A stretch of 18,194 bases of DNA from positions 1 through 18,194 of the forward strand of contig JAZQRT010000158.1 in assembly GCA_045629725.1 (NCBI GenBank), written 5' to 3'. Positions 7,541 through 14,781 of this stretch are shown here, piece by piece. Position 1 is the stretch's first letter. Each line of letters opens with the position of its first letter. The notes under the pieces are model-generated. The model saw nothing but the letters and a program-made list of their open reading frames with translations, was not told where the DNA came from and searched no databases. This DNA is from SIG714 sp045629725 (GTDB lineage Bacteria > Bacillota > Clostridia > Oscillospirales > CAG-272). Made by a program: the position numbers and the translations under genes.

Positions 7541-8710
7541 GGTGATATCCCGCAAAGCTCTTTCAAAGAGGTCGAGCTCATGGAGGGTATTGAATACTCC
7601 GAAGGACATTCTGAGAGTTCCGCCAAAGGAGAAAAGTGAACCGAGGCTTTCATGGGCAGAGGGGGCGCAGTGAAGCCCTGCGCGCATACAGATGCCACGG
7701 GAATCAAAATACTCTGCCGCCCGTTCGGGAGGTATACCTTCAAGATTGAAGGAGATTATACCGCCTCTGTAATCGGGTGCATATAGTACAACTCCGGGGT
7801 ATCGGAGCAAAATATTTCTTGCATAGTTGCCGAGAAGGAGTTCCTTCTCGGCAACTTTTTCAATTCCGATGCCTTTAATGAATTTTATTCCGGCAGAAAG
7901 CGAGTGGCAAAGAGGAGCCGAGATGGTTCCTGCCTCAAAGCGTTCGGGAAACACAGAGGGCATATCTTCGTCAAGAGAATCGACTCCCGCTCCGCCCGTT
8001 ATCAGAACTTCACTGCGCGCTGCACGTTCTTTAAATCTGTCGGAGATCATCAAAAGACCGATTCCGGGAGGGGAATAAAGTCCCTTGTGCCCTGAAAGGC
8101 ACAGTGCATCAATGCCGAATTTATCAAAATGAGTGGGTACGTGCCCTGCGCTCTGAGCGCCGTCAACCACAAGGAGGACGCTGTGGCGGCGGCACATCTT
8201 GCCGATCTCTGAAAGAGGAAGGACTCTTGAGCATACGTTTGATGCGTGGGGCAGAACCACAAGATCGATTTTTTCTTTTTTGATGCTTCTCTCCATGCTT
8301 TCGAGAAGCTCAGCGTCGGGCAGAAGTCCGTCGAAGGTGGATATGCGAACGTTTTTATTTGATCTGAGTGATAAAAGGACCCGCCGTACGGCATTGTGCT
8401 CAAGATTGGAGCAGAGCACGGAGTCGCCGTAACGAAGAAGCGCTCTGAGCGCCAAATTCATAGAGTGGGTGGTGTTTTGGGTAATTACCACGTTTTCCTC
8501 TTTGGCACTTCCGAAAAATTCTGCGGCATCCACCCTGAGGGTGTAAAGAGCCTCTGCAGCTTTTCTCGAAATACTGTGACCGCCCCTGCCGGGATTGCCT
8601 GAATACTCCCTTATTCCGCGCAGCGTTGCTTCAACAACGGAGGGGGGCTTTGGAAAGGTAGTTGCGGCGTTGTCAAAGTATATGGTTTTCGGTGTAGCGG
8701 GATTTTTCAA
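7532..8710 (-). CDS. Cysteine desulfurase family protein (class V aminotransferase)
   Basis: A 392-residue PLP enzyme of the NifS/SufS/CsdA group, expected to move sulfur (or selenium) from cysteine (or selenocysteine) to an active-site Cys persulfide. It shows YFDNAATTFPKP near the N-terminus, H105 in SNLEHNAVRR, VVDGAQSAGH (181-190, D183 and Q186), the PLP-lysine motif LSGHKG (K209), and the mobile-loop catalytic Cys in RAGLHCAPSAHESLG (C348). TTG at 8710 is chosen as start: AAGGAG (8719-8724) lies 8 nt upstream, whereas the in-frame GTG at 8719 would overlap that site. The Shine-Dalgarno sequence overlaps the TAA of the DUF3343 gene, so the two are probably translated together. The short loop between C348 and the preceding helix suggests the SufS-like group II, but no suf, isc or selD neighbours are present. 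Confidence 0.9.
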   Translation of the reverse strand: MKNPATPKTIYFDNAATTFPKPPSVVEATLRGIREYSGNPGRGGHSISRKAAEALYTLRVDAAEFFGSAKEENVVITQNTTHSMNLALRALLRYGDSVLCSNLEHNAVRRVLLSLRSNKNVRISTFDGLLPDAELLESMERSIKKEKIDLVVLPHASNVCSRVLPLSEIGKMCRRHSVLLVVDGAQSAGHVPTHFDKFGIDALCLSGHKGLYSPPGIGLLMISDRFKERAARSEVLITGGAGVDSLDEDMPSVFPERFEAGTISAPLCHSLSAGIKFIKGIGIEKVAEKELLLGNYARNILLRYPGVVLYAPDYRGGIISFNLEGIPPERAAEYFDSRGICMRAGLHCAPSAHESLGSLFSFGGTLRMSFGVFNTLHELDLFERALRDITLK

Positions 8711-8722
8711 GCGTATCACTCC

Positions 8723-8938
8723 TTATGAAATTACTTTTCCTATCTCAATTCCGTTTCTTTTCAGAATATCCAAGGCGGTGCTTATCTGGTTGCATGAAAG
8801 GGAAATACCGTATTTACATCCGCCGTTTCCCATGCCCTCAGTCTTGACTACTTTGCAAAGGATACCGCTTTTTTTAAATAATGCCTCGCCTTTGAGAGCG
8901 TAGGTTATTGATTTAACAGTTATTATACAGCCATACAT
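8723..8938 (-). CDS. DUF3343 protein, putative sulfur/selenium carrier
   Basis: A 71-residue protein starting MYGCIITVKSITYALKGEALFKKSGILCKVV, with GGCKYGISLSC (39-49) and ALDILKRNGIEIGKV at the end. This matches the DUF3343 family, annotated as putative Se/S carrier-like. Family members usually carry a Cys where C41 lies. The ATG at 8938 is preferred over one at 8968 because GGTGA sits 6 nt before it and the homologous region begins here. The stop is 12 bp before the desulfurase start, and this pairing recurs in Clostridia as far as I recall. The carrier role is inferred from family and neighbour, not shown. No convincing -35 was found; a TATAAC at 8986-8991 (minus) could be the -10. Confidence 0.82.
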   Translation of the reverse strand: MYGCIITVKSITYALKGEALFKKSGILCKVVKTEGMGNGGCKYGISLSCNQISTALDILKRNGIEIGKVIS

Positions 8939-8990
8939 TTTATTCACCAAAGTTGTTTTAAAGATCATTAGGAATAAATGATCCTGTTAT

Positions 8991-9189
8991 AATGAATATA
9001 GAGAGTCAAAATGGTGCAAGAAGCACTATTTCGATGCCAAGTCATAGACTTGGTGGCAAATTTTATGAAAAATTTGCCTATATTCATTTTAATGTGTTAT
9101 CGAAATAGTTCAATTTTGTAAAATTGAACTATTAAAAGCCGATTTTATCGGCTTATCGAAACGGTTTTTACGTTTCGATATTCGATAAC
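8991..9189. repeat. Two-domain hairpin-rich intergenic element of unknown function
   Basis: Between the DUF3343 and DUF896 genes, this roughly 200-bp stretch is almost entirely inverted repeats. Domain I: an outer stem, AATGAATATAG (8991-9001) with CTATATTCATT (9078-9088), encloses hairpins at 9009-9031 (9 bp, one G-U), 9037-9053 (7 bp, ATA loop) and 9055-9078 (10 bp, ATGA loop, sharing one base with the outer stem). Domain II: an outer stem, GTTATCGAA (9096-9104) with TTCGATAAC (9181-9189), encloses hairpins at 9104-9133 (14 bp, sharing one base with the outer stem), 9136-9154 (8 bp, TTT loop) and 9154-9180 (10 bp, 7-nt loop). A cross-domain pairing, CTATTTCGAT (9026-9035) with ATCGAAATAG (9099-9108), is also possible. 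There is no T tract and no coding frame of note. It could be a non-autonomous mobile repeat, a structured RNA, or recombining DNA hairpins. The remaining intergenic DNA (8939-8990, 9190-9249) shows nothing else clear. Confidence 0.75.
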
Positions 9190-9249
9190 CATTACTATTG
9201 TATGTAGATTTATAATATCTGTTAATTTTTTTGAAAAGCACGTTTCCCC

Positions 9250-9278
9250 TTGATTTTTTTGAAAAAAGGTAGTATAAT
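9250..9278 (+). promoter_or_regulatory. Sigma-A promoter of the DUF896 gene
   Basis: TTGATT (9250-9255), a 17-nt spacer and TATAAT (9273-9278), 31 bp before the ATG. No LexA-type box is visible, although DUF896 genes of Bacillus can lie in the SOS-induced yneA operon. Confidence 0.8.
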
Positions 9279-9309
9279 GTTTTAGGAAAACAGGACTGAG
9301 GTAATAAAA

Positions 9310-9519
9310 ATGGAAAAAATCAAACTTGACAGAATAAATGCTCTTGCAAGAAAACAAAAAGCAGAGGGACTCACCGAGGAGGAAAAAAAGGAGCAGGCAG
9401 ATCTCCGCGCAGAATATATTGCAGAATTCCGCGCACAGTTTACAGGTATACTTGACAATACGTATATCCAGCGTCCCGACGGAACAAAGGAAAGTGTTAA
9501 GGATAAGAAAAAGCAATAA
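9310..9519 (+). CDS. DUF896 (UPF0291, YnzC-like) small protein
   Basis: A 69-residue, highly charged cytoplasmic protein. The sequence INALARKQKAEGLTEEEKKEQADLRAEYIAEFRAQF (residues 9-44) is the DUF896 signature of two antiparallel helices, followed by a short NTYIQRPDGTKE tail. GAGGT (9298-9302) supports the ATG at 9310. Family members such as YnzC are of unknown or poorly defined function; the helical hairpin suggests protein or nucleic-acid binding. It has its own promoter and no adjacent terminator; the next terminator-like hairpin downstream is at 9638-9676. Confidence 0.9.
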   Translation: MEKIKLDRINALARKQKAEGLTEEEKKEQADLRAEYIAEFRAQFTGILDNTYIQRPDGTKESVKDKKKQ

Positions 9520-9607
9520 AGTTTAAATTTTAGTAGAAAATGTCAACTTTATCTCAAATCACCAAAACTTACTTTTAATTTTTTGTGAACGGGTAAGGGA
9601 AAATTAG

Positions 9608-9636
9608 TTGAAAACAACAAATTAATATGTTATAAT
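9608..9636 (+). promoter_or_regulatory. Sigma-A promoter of the GH97 gene (extended -10)
   Basis: TTGAAA (9608-9613), 17 nt, TATAAT (9631-9636) with TG at 9628-9629 (TGTTATAAT). Transcription should begin near 9642-9644, within the stem of the hairpin at 9638-9669. Confidence 0.8.
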
Positions 9637-9637
9637 T

Positions 9638-9676
9638 GATGTCGGGAGGCTTAGTGCTTTCCCGATATCTTTTTTT
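9638..9676 (+). terminator. Terminator-like hairpin at the GH97 transcription start
   Basis: GATGTCGGGA (9638-9647) pairs with TCCCGATATC (9660-9669; one G-U), extendable by two G-U pairs, and is followed by seven T (9670-9676). It looks like an intrinsic terminator and lies just before the ribosome-binding site GGAGG (9677-9681). It could end DUF896 read-through transcripts, while mRNA started at about 9643 would carry only the inner half of the stem. It may also act as a 5' stabilising hairpin or an attenuator. Confidence 0.6.
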
Positions 9677-9689
9677 GGAGGATAAAACA

Positions 9690-12600
9690 ATGAAGAAACG
9701 GATTTCTGTTTGTATGTCCGTGATAGTGGTAGCGCTGATCCTTGCGCTCTGTCTTGGCGGAACATTCAGTTTTTCATTTGCAGATGATGATTTTGTGTAC
9801 CTCAGCGATCTGAAGCCGACACAGTCGCAGGTGGGCTGGGGCGAGCTTCATAAGGACGAGGGACTTGATTCCAATCCCATAAAGATCTGGGACGGAGAAG
9901 ACTACAAGACCTATAAAAAGGGAATTGTTGCTCATGCAGCATCCGAGGTAAGCTATGATATATCCGATGGAGTATACGGACTTTTTACAGCGTATATCGG
10001 AGTACATAACGGAACAAACAATAATGTTCCCGAGTCATCAAGCGTTGCTTTTGAAGTAAAGGCTGACGGCGTGAGTATCTATAAGAGCGGTACTTTTAAG
10101 ATGAAGACTGCCGCAGAGCTTATCGAGGTTGAGCTTCCTGTTGGAACGAAGACACTTACTCTTATTACAACGGATGCAGGGGACGGTAATTCCGGTGACC
10201 ACAGTGCTTGGGCAGACGCTAAGCTCGTTATGGGCGAGGTAGATCCCGAAAGAATGGTTTCCCTCACACTTAATGCAGAGGGCGGAGATTCGGGCACGGT
10301 TGGATCAAAGATCACTCTTAAAACCGAAGCTAAGAAATTTAACGGTACCTTCTTTGTACCCAAAAACTTAAAATATACAGTTGATAACGACGAGATCGCA
10401 GTTGTTGACGCAAAGGGTGTTGTAACACTCAAATCTCTCGGTTCTGCGGTAATTACCGTTACTGCAACAGAGGGCGATGTGGTGCTTACAAAGAAAATCA
10501 CCGTCAGTGCATATGACAAGAGCCTTGAAAAGCAGTGGAGCGTTTCATCTCCCGACGGAAAGATTAAGGTGACTATCAATGAGGATATGTTCGGAGCTCT
10601 TTCCTATGGCGTTGCAAAGGACGGTAAGTATGTGGTAAACGAGGGTTCAGCCCTTGGAATCACAGCAGATGAAGCACCCTTTTACGATGGATTCATTTTT
10701 GTTTCCGAATCAAGTAAGCTTATAGATGAAAAATATAAGTGCTATTCCGGTAAGGAAGCAGAGGGTCATAACTATGCCAACGAGCTTACCATCAGATTCA
10801 AGAGAGGAATTTATTACTTTGATCTTATATTCAGAGCATACGACGAAGGATTTGCTTTCAGGTACGTTATAAGCTACGTGGACGGTACAGAGGGAGCTCT
10901 TACCTTTACGGACGAGTCCTCAAGCTTCATTGTTCCCGGAAAATCTGAGATCTACAGCATCGTGGTACCGAATCTTACATCAATATTCAACCACGAAAAT
11001 TCCTATAGCAAGTTCAAGACTGAGTCTATCGGTTCAAAATATCTTGCTTTCCCCATTCTTTATGAAACGCCCGACGAAAACTGGGTGCTTCTTACAGAGG
11101 CAGAGCTTTACGGGGATGCTTACGTCGGTTCAATGGTCAAGGGCGTTGGAAACGGAGAGCTTAAGCTCCACCCTGCTCCCAAGGTGCTTGTGGATTCTGT
11201 TGAAAGTGTATGCCCCTTTACTTCTCCTTGGAGAATGGGTATCGTAGGTGATCTTGAAACCCTTGTTGAGAGTAATCTTGTTGAGGACGTTTCGGAAAAA
11301 ACAGACGAGGACTTTTCTTGGGTAGATCCCGGTGTAACTGCATGGATGTGGCTTTCCGAGGGCTTCCAGGGACAAAGAGATTTTAATACTATAAAGCTTT
11401 ATATCGACCTTGCATATGAAATGGGCTGGGAATACCTTATTCTTGACGAGGGATGGCAGCCTAACGCAAGTGGAAATACCGGTAAGAGATACGACGGATA
11501 TTTCTCTTGGTTTGATGAAATGGTAGAATATGCAAACGAAAAGGGCGTTGGACTCATCGTATGGGTACTCTGCAACGACCTTAATACTCCCGAGGAAAGA
11601 GAAGTCCTCAAGGAGTGGGCTGCAAAGGGTATCAAGGGAATCAAGGCTGACTTCTTTGACTCCGAGGATCCCGACATGATACAGAACTTTAAGGCTATAT
11701 ATGAAATGTGTGTTGAGTGTAAGCTTATTGCCAACATTCACGGTGCAAACAAGCCCACGGGCGAGCGCATGTACTATCCCAATATTATCAACAGAGAAGC
11801 GGTAAACGGTGAGGAGTACGGTGGATATTCAACGTCAAACACGATCATTTGGCCCTATACAAGAGGAATCATAGGACCTATGGACCTGACTCCCAGATAT
11901 TATCCCTCTTATTCAACACAGACAACGGTAGGTCAGCAGATGGCGATGAATATCGTATTTGAATGCGGTATTCCCTGTATGGCAAGTACACCTAACGAAT
12001 ATCTTACAGCTCCCGGATACCTTTTCTACAAGGGACTTCCCGCAGAGTGGGATCAGACCGAATATGTTGCGGGTTCACCCTCAACTTATACAGTTCTTGC
12101 AAGAAGAAGCGGAGATAACTGGTACGTTGGAGGACTTACCTCAAAATCTTCAAAGGTGACCTTCGAGCTTGACTTCCTTGAAGACGGATATAACTATACT
12201 GCCCTCATATTTAATGACGGTACCGGAAAATATGATCTCGTTACAGATTCAAAGGTTGTAAAGAAGGGCGATGAGCTTACCATGACTCTTGCAACCAACG
12301 GCGGATTTGCGATCAGACTTATCAGACAGGATGATGAAAACGCAATAAAGTCGATCACGGCTGATAAGACCGAAATAACAATGAAGTCAGGTGAAACACT
12401 TGAGCTTGCTGTAAAGCTTGCTCCCGAAAGCCTTGATTTCACAGACCTTTGTTGGACCACCTCCGATGAAAACGTTGTGATCGTAACAAGAGGAAGCATT
12501 ACAGCGGTAAGAGGCGGAACTGCAACAGTAACTGCAAAGTCCTATACGTCCGACGCTAAGATCGAGTTCAAGATCACCGTTGAGGATAAGGGCGGCGTAT

Positions 12601-13436
12601 CCCTTTCAAAGAATTGGAGCATTTTTGCACCCGTTTCCTCAAGCAAGTACGGATATACTGTAAAGGGTGAGGATAACATTGCCCTTCGTACTCTCACAGG
12701 TGATATCGCAGGCTCATTCAGAAACGTATTCTACACAAAGGCTCCCGAGGGAGATTTTGAGATCAAGATAAGGCTCAACGGACTTTTCGCTGACCTTATG
12801 CAAACAGGCGGAATCGTATTGTTCAGCCCCAGCGACAGATCCTCTGCAATTGCGGTAGCCAACAGATATTGCGACCCCGACGGAGACAATTATCCTCCCG
12901 CAAATTATTTCCAGTTCTATTCGGTAAACAACGGTACGTATTCCTATAAGACGCTGAGAACCATGGTTCTTCCAACCGCCTACGTTAAGCTTGTTGTAAA
13001 AGACGGAAGCTGCTATGCATACAGCAGCCATGACAATAAGACATGGACCGCCATTGGAACCTCAACAAAGATCAAGGCTCTTATGGAAAAGGACGACCTT
13101 TCAATCGGTATCTATGCATGCTCGGGAAGCGGCGGTGATATAATCGACGTAACCTTTGCAAACGTGTGGATAAATTCAGTGGAAGTGCCCGTGCTTCTTG
13201 TGGACGGAATTGATCCGACACTTGACGTAACACCCGACGTAACACCTGAGGTTACTCCCGATACAACTCCCGACACAACTCCCGAGGTAACACCCGTTCC
13301 CACAACTCCTTCTGTTCCTTCCACAGAAACGGGAGATACAAACGGACCGAATGCGGTGCTCATTGCGGGAATAGCAATAGCGGTTATTGCAGTTGCGGTG
13401 CTTGTATATGTTTTCGTGATCAAAAAGAAAAAATAA
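9690..13436 (+). CDS. Cell-surface GH97-family glycosidase, multi-domain
   Basis: A 1248-residue exported enzyme. ATG 9690 is chosen (GGAGG 8 nt upstream, then MKKR and a signal peptide, residues 1-31); an in-frame ATG at 9636 lies in the promoter. Domains: NPCBM-like carbohydrate-binding module (about 34-182), bacterial Ig-like Big_2 (190-275), GH97 N-terminal beta-sandwich (283-540), GH97 barrel (548-780; YIDLAYEMGWEYLILDEGW), GH97 C-terminal (795-880), second Big_2 (885-967), concanavalin-like or DUF1349-like module (970-1165), a Thr-Pro linker of TPD/TPE repeats (1177-1210), one membrane helix (1221-1244) and KKKK. In the barrel, D654 (IKADFF) and E703 (NREAVNGEE) sit where retaining GH97 alpha-galactosidases carry nucleophile and acid/base, unlike inverting SusB-type enzymes. 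The predicted substrate, an alpha-galactoside, is inference. The membrane-anchored, non-LPXTG tail places the enzyme outside the cell, facing the wall. No transporter genes adjoin it. Confidence 0.88.
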   Translation: MKKRISVCMSVIVVALILALCLGGTFSFSFADDDFVYLSDLKPTQSQVGWGELHKDEGLDSNPIKIWDGEDYKTYKKGIVAHAASEVSYDISDGVYGLFTAYIGVHNGTNNNVPESSSVAFEVKADGVSIYKSGTFKMKTAAELIEVELPVGTKTLTLITTDAGDGNSGDHSAWADAKLVMGEVDPERMVSLTLNAEGGDSGTVGSKITLKTEAKKFNGTFFVPKNLKYTVDNDEIAVVDAKGVVTLKSLGSAVITVTATEGDVVLTKKITVSAYDKSLEKQWSVSSPDGKIKVTINEDMFGALSYGVAKDGKYVVNEGSALGITADEAPFYDGFIFVSESSKLIDEKYKCYSGKEAEGHNYANELTIRFKRGIYYFDLIFRAYDEGFAFRYVISYVDGTEGALTFTDESSSFIVPGKSEIYSIVVPNLTSIFNHENSYSKFKTESIGSKYLAFPILYETPDENWVLLTEAELYGDAYVGSMVKGVGNGELKLHPAPKVLVDSVESVCPFTSPWRMGIVGDLETLVESNLVEDVSEKTDEDFSWVDPGVTAWMWLSEGFQGQRDFNTIKLYIDLAYEMGWEYLILDEGWQPNASGNTGKRYDGYFSWFDEMVEYANEKGVGLIVWVLCNDLNTPEEREVLKEWAAKGIKGIKADFFDSEDPDMIQNFKAIYEMCVECKLIANIHGANKPTGERMYYPNIINREAVNGEEYGGYSTSNTIIWPYTRGIIGPMDLTPRYYPSYSTQTTVGQQMAMNIVFECGIPCMASTPNEYLTAPGYLFYKGLPAEWDQTEYVAGSPSTYTVLARRSGDNWYVGGLTSKSSKVTFELDFLEDGYNYTALIFNDGTGKYDLVTDSKVVKKGDELTMTLATNGGFAIRLIRQDDENAIKSITADKTEITMKSGETLELAVKLAPESLDFTDLCWTTSDENVVIVTRGSITAVRGGTATVTAKSYTSDAKIEFKITVEDKGGVSLSKNWSIFAPVSSSKYGYTVKGEDNIALRTLTGDIAGSFRNVFYTKAPEGDFEIKIRLNGLFADLMQTGGIVLFSPSDRSSAIAVANRYCDPDGDNYPPANYFQFYSVNNGTYSYKTLRTMVLPTAYVKLVVKDGSCYAYSSHDNKTWTAIGTSTKIKALMEKDDLSIGIYACSGSGGDIIDVTFANVWINSVEVPVLLVDGIDPTLDVTPDVTPEVTPDTTPDTTPEVTPVPTTPSVPSTETGDTNGPNAVLIAGIAIAVIAVAVLVYVFVIKKKK

Positions 13437-13461
13437 ATAAAAGCTTGGACTTTTAAAACAA

Positions 13462-13493
13462 AAAAAGGCTGTCTCTTACGGGATAGCCTTTTT
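13462..13493. terminator. Bidirectional intrinsic terminator
   Basis: AAAAAGGCTGTC (13462-13473) pairs with GATAGCCTTTTT (13482-13493; one G-U) around an 8-nt loop, with T runs on both strands. It lies 25 bp after the GH97 stop and 18 bp beyond the stop of the opposing 51-residue gene, so it can serve both. Confidence 0.9.
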
Positions 13494-13511
13494 GAAGATT
13501 TAGTGTAATGG

Positions 13512-13667
13512 TTAAACGATATCGTTATGCTCGGAAAGGAGAGCGAGGGCTTGGTATTCCTCATAGCGGCGGTACTGACGGCGAAGCTCTTTCCTTTTTT
13601 GGTAAACGATAACTTCATTTGCAAAAACGTAAACGAGAATAAGCGAAATAAGAGCGATTGCTAACAT
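13512..13667 (-). CDS. Small single-pass membrane protein (51 aa)
   Basis: ATG at 13667 is preceded by AAGGAG (13675-13680) with 7-nt spacing, and a TATAAT lies further upstream, so this short frame has its own start signals. The product begins MLAIALISLILVYVFANEVIVY (one membrane helix, about 2-22), followed by a basic, Arg/Tyr-rich cytoplasmic stretch (QKRKELRRQYRRYEEYQ, 23-39) and ends ALLSEHNDIV. No family is recognised. The positive-inside tail suggests N-out, C-in topology. It is divergent from the WYL regulator, sharing a 114-bp intergenic region with palindromes, so it may be that regulator's target. Confidence 0.7.
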   Translation of the reverse strand: MLAIALISLILVYVFANEVIVYQKRKELRRQYRRYEEYQALALLSEHNDIV

Positions 13668-13707
13668 AATTTTTCTCCTTTGTTATATTTATTTTCTTTA
13701 CGGCTTT

Positions 13708-13716
13708 ATTATATCA
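13708..13716 (-). promoter_or_regulatory. Extended -10 promoter of the 51-residue membrane protein
   Basis: On the minus strand TGATATAAT (13716-13708) is a perfect TGn-extended -10; no good -35 hexamer sits 17 nt upstream. The expected start is near 13701. The palindromes at 13718-13741 cover the -15 to -40 region. Confidence 0.55.
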
Positions 13717-13717
13717 A

Positions 13718-13741
13718 GACAGCTGTCCCGTTTTTGGGACA
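13718..13741. promoter_or_regulatory. Overlapping palindromes, candidate operator
   Basis: GACAGCTGTC (13718-13727) is a perfect 10-bp palindrome, and TGTCCC (13724-13729) with GGGACA (13736-13741) form a 6+6 inverted repeat spaced by GTTTTT. They share one TGTC half-site. The site overlaps the core promoter of the small membrane gene and lies 40 bp before the WYL regulator. Binding by the WYL protein is inference. It could also simply form an RNA hairpin in a plus-strand leader. Confidence 0.5.
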
Positions 13742-13781
13742 ATCAGCGGTTTGCGACAAAAAACAAAAAGGCAGGTAGAAC

Positions 13782-14780
13782 ATGAGCGACGTTTCCGAAA
13801 GAAAGAAAAGAACTATATGTGTTTATAATATTTTGAGAAAGCACACCGATGAGGATAATTCTCTTACCACCTCGGATATCCTTGCGCGTCTTTATGAGGA
13901 TTACGGAATTGAAGCGGAGCGCAAGAGCGTATACGATGATATCGAGGTTTTGTGCTCCCTTGGCGCAGATATAGAGCTTACAAAGGGAAAGGGTGCGGGT
14001 TATAGGCTTCTTTCCCGTGAATTTGAGCTTTCACAGCTGAAGCTTCTTGTAGATACTGTGCAATCCTCAAAATTTCTCACGGAGGAAAAAAGCCGTGAGC
14101 TTATAGAAAAGATCTCATCCCTTGCTTCTCGTCATCAAGCCTCTGACCTTAAGCGCCACGTGTATATCTCGGGCAGAGCAAAAAGTGAAAACCGTGAGAT
14201 ATATTATAATATTGACTTGATAAACAGGGCAATAAACGATAAAAGGCAAATAAAATTCAAATATTTTAATTGGAACGAGAGGAAGGAAAAGGTTTTCAGA
14301 CGCGGAGGAGAATATTACGTTCTCTCCCCTTGGGAAATGACCGTCAGCGAGGAGAAATATTATCTTATTGCCTATGATCCTGCAGCAGGAGTTCTCAAGC
14401 ATTTCAGAGTTGATAAAATGGTGGGTGTCGAAGTTACCGACGAACCATCAAATTACAAGGATATAAAGGCAATAGAAAATGATCTTGGGGAGTATACGGG
14501 CAGAATGTTTGGAATGTTCGGCTCGGGCAAGGATGAGCTTGTTGTCATAAGAGTTCCAAACGAGCTTGCAGGTGTCATGATCGACAGATTCGGCACCTCG
14601 GTGTCAATGCTTCCCGATGATGAGGGATATTTCAATCTTGCTGTAAGAGTATGTCTCAGTCGACAGTTTTACGGATGGGTGTTTGGGCTTTCGGAAAATA
14701 TAAAGATACTTTCACCCGATTACGTTGCAAAAGAATACGAAAAAATGCTTGAAAGCTCAATAAAGTCACAAAAAGCGTGA
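13782..14780 (+). CDS. WYL-domain transcriptional regulator
   Basis: A 332-residue cytoplasmic regulator. An N-terminal winged helix-turn-helix (about 8-75; TTSDILARLYEDYGIEAERKSVYDDIEVL) is followed by a WYL domain (about 140-215) with YYLIAYD (193-199) and HFRVDKM (207-213), then a WCX-like C-terminal extension (about 240-325). Proteins of this build respond to ligands, often nucleic acids or nucleotides, and control operons ranging from DNA repair to phage defence. GGCAGGT precedes the ATG, and no clear sigma-A promoter was found upstream. Its TGA ends one base before the stop of convergent spoIIID. The likely targets are itself or the divergent 51-residue gene. No defence genes adjoin it. 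Confidence 0.9.
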   Translation: MSDVSERKKRTICVYNILRKHTDEDNSLTTSDILARLYEDYGIEAERKSVYDDIEVLCSLGADIELTKGKGAGYRLLSREFELSQLKLLVDTVQSSKFLTEEKSRELIEKISSLASRHQASDLKRHVYISGRAKSENREIYYNIDLINRAINDKRQIKFKYFNWNERKEKVFRRGGEYYVLSPWEMTVSEEKYYLIAYDPAAGVLKHFRVDKMVGVEVTDEPSNYKDIKAIENDLGEYTGRMFGMFGSGKDELVVIRVPNELAGVMIDRFGTSVSMLPDDEGYFNLAVRVCLSRQFYGWVFGLSENIKILSPDYVAKEYEKMLESSIKSQKA

Positions 14781-14781
14781 A

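Noticed and set aside
8711..8719. GTG at 8719 as start of the cysteine desulfurase
   Set aside because: It overlaps the AAGGAG ribosome-binding site; the TTG at 8710 has 8-nt spacing and gives the family's usual N-terminus.
8939..8968. Upstream ATG at 8968 for the DUF3343 gene
   Set aside because: No Shine-Dalgarno sequence at a usable distance; the family homology begins at MYGCIITV (8938).
8991..9189. CRISPR array
   Set aside because: The hairpins differ in sequence and there are no regularly spaced identical repeats.
9636..9689. Upstream ATG at 9636 as start of the GH97 gene
   Set aside because: It falls on the last base of the -10 box and before the expected transcription start; GGAGG and a proper signal peptide support 9690.
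13222..13320. Tandem nucleotide repeat as a mobile or phase-variable element
   Set aside because: The imperfect repeats simply encode the TPD/TPE linker of the surface glycosidase and remain in frame.
13112..13624. Minus-strand frame of 170 codons spanning the GH97 tail
   Set aside because: It crosses the terminator, is antisense to the Thr-Pro linker, and conflicts with the better-supported 51-residue gene at 13512-13667.
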